Shown in pieces: positions 6,721 through 9,214 of a stretch of DNA of 9,214 nucleotides (position 1 is the stretch's first letter; each line of letters opens with the position of its first letter). The position numbers and the translations under genes were made by a program. The notes under the pieces were generated by a model. That model worked only from the letters and a program-made list of their open reading frames with translations, had not been told where the DNA came from and did not search any database. The stretch is taken from contig JAPPKR010000263.1 in NCBI GenBank assembly GCA_028819835.1, positions 1 to 9,214 on the forward strand, given 5' to 3'. Origin of the DNA: a bacterium (lineage in GTDB: Bacteria; Actinomycetota; Acidimicrobiia; UBA5794; ZC4RG35).

Positions 6721-7724
6721 GCTCCGCTCATCTTTTCCAGGACCTCCACAATGCGCGCCGCGTAACCCCAGCCGTTGTTGTACCAGGTCACGGTCTTGAC
6801 AAGATGACCCCCGATAGCCATGGTGGCCAGGCTGTCGAACACCGCCGACTCGGTGACGTCGGTCACGTCGGAGGAGACAATGGGATCGGTGGAGTACTCG
6901 ACGATTCCCCGGTAGCGGGTTTGGCAGGCCTCTTTCAGGGCCTGGTTCACCCGGTCGGCGTCCACCGCAGTCTCCAACTCGGTCACCAGGTCAACGGTGG
7001 AGCCGTCTGCGACGGGGACGTTGAGGGCAAGCGCCCTCAGTTTTCCCGAGAACTCCGGACGGATCGACGCCAGGATCTCGGCCGCCCTGGTAGGCGAGGG
7101 GATGATGTTGTCGGCGGCCGCCCGGCTGGAGCGGAAGCCCGAAGTGGGCACGTCGGCGAGCCGTTGGGCATTGGTTATGGCGTGGACGCTCGTGAAGAAC
7201 CCCCGGCGGAGCCCAAAGCTGTCCGAGAGGGTGCAGAGGATCGGGGCCAGGGCGTTCGAGGTGTTGGAGCCCAAGGCGATCACCTCTGTGCCGGATTCCA
7301 TGACGTGGTCGTTCACTCCCCGGAGGAGAATGGGGATGTCACCGAGCGTGAGGGGGGTGGAGGCCAGCGCGACTCCCCGCGCGCCGGCGGCGATGTGGCG
7401 AAGGCACTCCTCCATTGTCTGTTGCTGCCCAGTGGCCTGCACAACCACCGAAGCGTCCCACTCCCGCCAGTCGGCGTCGCCGGGGCGACGGGCGTCGATG
7501 ATCGGCGTTTCCTGCTCGTTGGCCAGCAACACGCCGTCGGCGTAGGAGACCCGTCCGGGGTACCGGCCGTAAATGGAGTCGTACTGCAGGAGGTAGGCCA
7601 GCCCGACGGGATCGGCCACGTCGGCGATCACCCCCACTTCCAGGAAAGGATGGCCTGCCAGGAGCCGGAAGACGTTTCGTCCGATTCTCCCGAATCCCAT
7701 CAAGGCCACTCTGGTCTTCTTCAA
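6717..7724 (-). CDS. GAPDH-family paralogue lacking the catalytic cysteine (predicted pseudoenzyme)
   Basis: The fold is clearly GAPDH (335 residues) and aligns to the adjacent enzyme with the same numbering from residue 36 on. It keeps GFGRIGR (10-16), D36, V192-P193, His181 (TSVHAITNAQ), T184, T212 and N317. At the active site, however, the normal SNASCTTNC is ALGSNTSNA (150-158), so the nucleophile position 154 is Asn (codon AAC), the second Cys is Ala158, and phosphate-site Arg235 is Asn (ALALNVPV). D186 is Ala, G213 is Arg, K216 is Glu and E318 is Gly. Thioester chemistry should be impossible, while nucleotide binding may persist. The intact frame argues against simple decay. TTG at 7724 is chosen because AAAGGA lies four bases upstream and MKKTRVAL precedes the first beta strand directly; the open frame further upstream is antisense-like. 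It is the first gene of the gap pair. A regulatory or structural subunit role is inference only. Confidence 0.9.
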   Translation of the reverse strand: MKKTRVALMGFGRIGRNVFRLLAGHPFLEVGVIADVADPVGLAYLLQYDSIYGRYPGRVSYADGVLLANEQETPIIDARRPGDADWREWDASVVVQATGQQQTMEECLRHIAAGARGVALASTPLTLGDIPILLRGVNDHVMESGTEVIALGSNTSNALAPILCTLSDSFGLRRGFFTSVHAITNAQRLADVPTSGFRSSRAAADNIIPSPTRAAEILASIRPEFSGKLRALALNVPVADGSTVDLVTELETAVDADRVNQALKEACQTRYRGIVEYSTDPIVSSDVTDVTESAVFDSLATMAIGGHLVKTVTWYNNGWGYAARIVEVLEKMSGA

Positions 7725-7832
7725 GGCTTCCTTTCGGTGTATTACTGCTCGGTGTCGAAATTTAGCGGTGTCCCGGGAACAGAAATCGCTTCGCAAACTG
7801 ACGGAGCGATGCGGAAAACCGGGGGGAGAGAC
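7725..7832. promoter_or_regulatory. Divergent intergenic region with three spaced CGGTGT/ACACCG repeats
   Basis: This gap lies between the minus-strand GAPDH operon and the plus-strand LytM gene and should hold promoters for both. The hexamer CGGTGT (ACACCG on the minus strand) occurs at 7735-7740, 7750-7755 and 7766-7771, with start-to-start spacings of 15 and 16. The two distal copies extend to GACACCG on the minus strand and flank an AT-rich TAAATTT. A minus-strand TAATAC lies between the proximal two copies and could be a -10 element. I found no clear -35 partner. The arrangement suggests an operator but is not proof of one. Confidence 0.35.
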
Positions 7833-8393
7833 TTGAAATCGGACCCGGTGCGGTGTCATCCTGTGGTGGTGAATGGATGTCGCTTCGGACTGGTCGGGTG
7901 GTGGGCCGCCTGCCTTTCGGTGGTGGTGTTGTTCTTGCCCTCCCCGGCTTGGGCCGCCCCAACCTGTGACCTTGCATTGACGCCCCCCGTGCCGGGAGAG
8001 ACGGTTCGCCGGTTCTCGCCTGCACACAGAGGGGGCCACTGGGGTGTGGACCTGGCCTCCCCCTGGGCCGGAACGGTGCGAGCGCCTGTCTCAGGGACCG
8101 TGACCTTCGCGGGCAGGGTGGCAGGCCGGTTGTCGGTGACGATCGCTCCCGACGACCGGCTGCGGGTGAGCGTCTCCTATCTGTCGTCCGTGAGGGTCTC
8201 GGCGGGCCAGTGGATAGAAGTTGGTGGGATGCTGGGCCGGTCGGGCGCCGACCACGGGCTACCGGCAGTGCATCTGTCCCTGCGAGTCGACGGGCGGTAT
8301 GCCAACCCCGAGCCTGCATTGGCCTGCGGGAGAAGAGCGAGCCACCCTTTGGGGAGGCTCAGGCTGGTCCCGGCCCGGGGAGCGGCTAGGTAA
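7833..8393 (+). CDS. Secreted LytM/M23-domain protein with degenerate metal site
   Basis: This exported protein has about 186 residues, with a signal peptide whose hydrophobic core is LVGWWAACLSVVVLFL and a likely cleavage after PSPAWA. The rest is one compact LytM (peptidase M23) domain, a fold that cuts or binds peptidoglycan peptides. The first zinc motif is intact as HWGVDLA (His69, Asp73), followed by GTVRAPVSGTVTFAGRVAGR. The usual YxHL is SYLSSV, and the usual HLHFEV is HLSLRV (147-152), so the third zinc ligand His is Ser149. It resembles the small secreted actinobacterial M23 proteins with variant second motifs, so it may be a non-catalytic or activator type. TTG at 7833 is chosen for the strong GGGGGGAGAG just before it. 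ATG at 7809 would add eight residues but has GGAG only two bases away. Two Cys flank the domain and might form a disulfide. Confidence 0.75.
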   Translation: MKSDPVRCHPVVVNGCRFGLVGWWAACLSVVVLFLPSPAWAAPTCDLALTPPVPGETVRRFSPAHRGGHWGVDLASPWAGTVRAPVSGTVTFAGRVAGRLSVTIAPDDRLRVSVSYLSSVRVSAGQWIEVGGMLGRSGADHGLPAVHLSLRVDGRYANPEPALACGRRASHPLGRLRLVPARGAAR

Positions 8394-8394
8394 C

Positions 8395-8423
8395 CGGAGC
8401 CGCCGCAAGTTCGACCGGCTCCG
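8395..8423 (+). terminator. Hairpin between the LytM gene and nadD
   Basis: CGGAGCCG (8395-8402) and CGGCTCCG (8416-8423) form a perfect 8-bp stem around a 13-base loop, starting two bases after the LytM stop codon. No T-tract follows, so it is a terminator-like or mRNA-processing hairpin rather than a textbook intrinsic terminator. If it terminates, nadD would need its own promoter in the roughly 30 bases before its start, which looks tight; readthrough or attenuation is as likely. Confidence 0.4.
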
Positions 8424-8452
8424 CCGCTTGGGCAACGGCTAAGGTAGGGGGG

Positions 8453-9037
8453 GTGATCAGGGCTCTGTTGGGTGGCACCTTCGATCCTCCTCACTTGGCT
8501 CATCTGGCACTGGCGGAGGCCGCTTATCGCCAACTCGGGGTTTCGGTGGTGGAGTTCATACCGACCGGAATTCCCTGGTGGAAGCCCTCCCCGCCGCCGA
8601 CCGCCGCTCATCACCGGCTGGAGATGGTGAAGCGAGCCACCGAGGGGGTCTCCCACTACACGGTCAACGATTGCGAGACCCGGCGGGAGGGCCCCAGCTA
8701 CATGGCGGACACCCTGGAGACTTTCCCATCCGCGGACGAGATCTACCTGGTGATGGGGTCCGATGCTGCTCAGGGGTTGCGCAGTTGGATGCGGTGGGAA
8801 GAGGTTGTCCGGCGCGCCCGCCTGGCGGTTGCCCAGCGGCCTGGAACCGACCGGGTTGAGGTGGAGGAGGCCGCCGGCCGCCAGCCGGTGTGGTTGGACT
8901 GCCCACGTCTGGAGATCAGTTCCAGGGAGGTCCGCCGGCGGGTTCGGTCGGGACTGAGCATCAGTTCCCTGGTTCCCGGAGGCGTCGGGGAATACATCAC
9001 CGAAAACCGGCTCTACCTACCTCCCCGAGGCTTATGA
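8453..9037 (+). CDS. nadD: Nicotinate-nucleotide adenylyltransferase
   Basis: NadD transfers AMP from ATP to nicotinate mononucleotide, giving deamido-NAD+ in NAD synthesis in the cytosol. The 194-residue protein carries the nucleotidyltransferase signature GGTFDPPHLAHL (7-18, the HxGH-type motif with Ala in place of Gly). The VEFIPTGIPWWKPSP region (33-47) corresponds to the substrate loop. MGSDA (101-105) and W112 follow the family pattern GsDxxxxxxxW, and AQRPG (127-131) is present. The C-terminal ISSREVRRRV (155-164) is the ISSxxxR ATP motif, followed by SLVPGGVGEYI and NRLY. The GTG at 8453 is preceded by a G-rich stretch with AAGG and starts right at the first beta strand. rsfS follows directly, as in many actinobacterial genomes. 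The stop codon overlaps an ATG (ATGA) that opens a 13-codon frame. Confidence 0.93.
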   Translation: MIRALLGGTFDPPHLAHLALAEAAYRQLGVSVVEFIPTGIPWWKPSPPPTAAHHRLEMVKRATEGVSHYTVNDCETRREGPSYMADTLETFPSADEIYLVMGSDAAQGLRSWMRWEEVVRRARLAVAQRPGTDRVEVEEAAGRQPVWLDCPRLEISSREVRRRVRSGLSISSLVPGGVGEYITENRLYLPPRGL

Positions 9038-9075
9038 TGGAAGAACACATCGGTACCCAGGAGGTGTTTGAGTAG
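9034..9075 (+). CDS. Possible 13-codon leader ORF between nadD and rsfS
   Basis: ATG at 9034 overlaps the nadD TGA (ATGA) and opens a frame encoding MMEEHIGTQEVFE, ending at TAG 9073-9075. The rsfS Shine-Dalgarno lies inside it, and the TAG overlaps the apparent GTA start of rsfS. It could serve as a short coupling peptide carrying terminating ribosomes to rsfS. A frame this short arises easily by chance, and there is no independent sign of selection. Confidence 0.2.
   Translation: MMEEHIGTQEVFE
9059..9064 (+). promoter_or_regulatory. Ribosome binding site of rsfS, pointing to a GTA codon
   Basis: AGGAGG (extended AGGAGGTG, 9059-9066) is the strongest Shine-Dalgarno in the window. Seven bases later comes GTA (9072-9074), the first codon of the rsfS frame after an in-frame TGA at 9069-9071. 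The TTG at 9068 is in another frame and reaches a stop after five codons. Confidence 0.55.
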
Positions 9076-9214
9076 AGACGCTTGAGGCCGCTCGGCTGGT
9101 CGCAGACCTTCTGGCGCGGAAGAGCGCCACCGATGTCGTGCTGCTTCGGGTGGGGGAGGCCATGGGCATCACCGATGTGTTCGTGATCGCCACGGGCCGT
9201 TCCCGCCTGCACAT
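9072..9214 (+). CDS. rsfS: Ribosomal silencing factor RsfS, N-terminal part (runs off window)
   Basis: RsfS (the Iojap/RsfS family) binds ribosomal protein uL14 on the large subunit and blocks subunit joining in slow growth. About 47 residues are visible: an N-terminal helix ETLEAARLVADLLARK, then SATDVVLLRV and GITDVFVIATGRS, which match the family blocks (K.A.DIVVLDV and ITDYFVIASG.S). The position directly after nadD also fits. The frame is closed upstream by TGA at 9069-9071 and contains no ATG, GTG or TTG until after the first helix. The ideal Shine-Dalgarno places initiation at GTA 9072, which would give a normal family N-terminus. Alternatives are a single-base error (dropping one base near 9080 would join the TTG at 9068 to this frame) or a true non-canonical start. 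The family call is good; the start is uncertain. Confidence 0.8.

Noticed and set aside
5707..7724. ArsJ-type arsenate-detoxification GAPDH
   Set aside because: Such gap genes sit beside arsJ and other ars genes; none is in the window, and those GAPDHs keep the catalytic Cys.
7769..7781. Near-palindrome TGTCCCGGGAACA in the LytM/GAPDH intergenic region
   Set aside because: It is imperfect by one base and is built on CCCGGG, which is common in GC-rich DNA; no second copy was seen.
6804..7832. N-terminal extension of the LytM frame across the GAPDH-like gene (frame open from 6804)
   Set aside because: The extension is antisense to a conserved GAPDH-family gene and lacks domains. A signal peptide directly after the 7833 TTG shows the true N-terminus.
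7725..8039. 105-residue N-terminal extension of the Cys-less GAPDH
   Set aside because: It is His/Arg/Pro-rich, antisense to the LytM gene, and GAPDH folds begin directly with the Rossmann strand; the TTG with AAAGGA fits.
1943..9037. A single NAD-centred system (RCK NAD sensor, two GAPDH-fold proteins, NadD)
   Set aside because: The NAD link is shared by many housekeeping proteins, the genes lie in separate, opposed operons, and nadD belongs to the conserved nadD-rsfS context. There is no direct support.

Overview
The window is a GC-rich, densely coded chromosomal segment. Its frame is an actinobacterial-type housekeeping order: proB at the left edge, then nadD followed by rsfS at the right edge. 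Frequent GTG/TTG starts and the style of the secreted LytM protein also fit Actinomycetota. Acidimicrobiia or a neighbouring class is possible, but I cannot fix the class from sequence alone.

Layout. Positions 1-368 (+) are the C-terminal PUA end of glutamate 5-kinase (ProB). Facing it is a minus-strand potassium-uptake operon: trkA (3292-1943) then trkH (1946-456), joined by a 4-nt GTGA stop/start overlap. Divergent from trkA is a plus-strand pair, a MoxR-type AAA+ ATPase (about 3402-4265) and a VWA/CoxE-like protein (4272-5738). The VWA gene runs tail to tail, with a 32-nt overlap, into a minus-strand tandem of two GAPDH-family genes. The upstream copy (7724-6717) overlaps the downstream copy (6720-5707) by ATGA. 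Divergent from this operon is a secreted, degenerate LytM/M23-domain protein (about 7833-8393, +), then a hairpin, nadD (8453-9037, +) and the 5' end of rsfS (about 9072 to the right edge, +).

The most striking feature is the GAPDH tandem. The downstream copy has a complete active site (Cys154, His181, Arg235). The upstream copy aligns to it residue for residue but has Asn in place of the catalytic Cys and Asn in place of the phosphate-site Arg. It keeps the Rossmann GxGxxG, Asp36 and His181. It therefore looks like a maintained GAPDH pseudoenzyme, translationally coupled to a normal GAPDH.

Other oddities are two genes (MoxR ATPase and rsfS) whose best Shine-Dalgarno sequence points at a non-canonical codon (ATT and GTA); a TrkA whose second Rossmann motif is degenerate; a LytM domain lacking a zinc-ligand His; and roughly 8 kb of unrelated genes where proA would commonly lie between proB and nadD. 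Functionally the block combines K+ uptake controlled by an NAD-binding RCK protein, a chaperone-like MoxR/VWA pair, glyceraldehyde-3-phosphate metabolism, envelope maintenance and NAD synthesis. I see no evidence that these form one pathway. There are no RNA genes, mobile elements or CRISPR arrays, and no gene-free stretch longer than about 110 bases.
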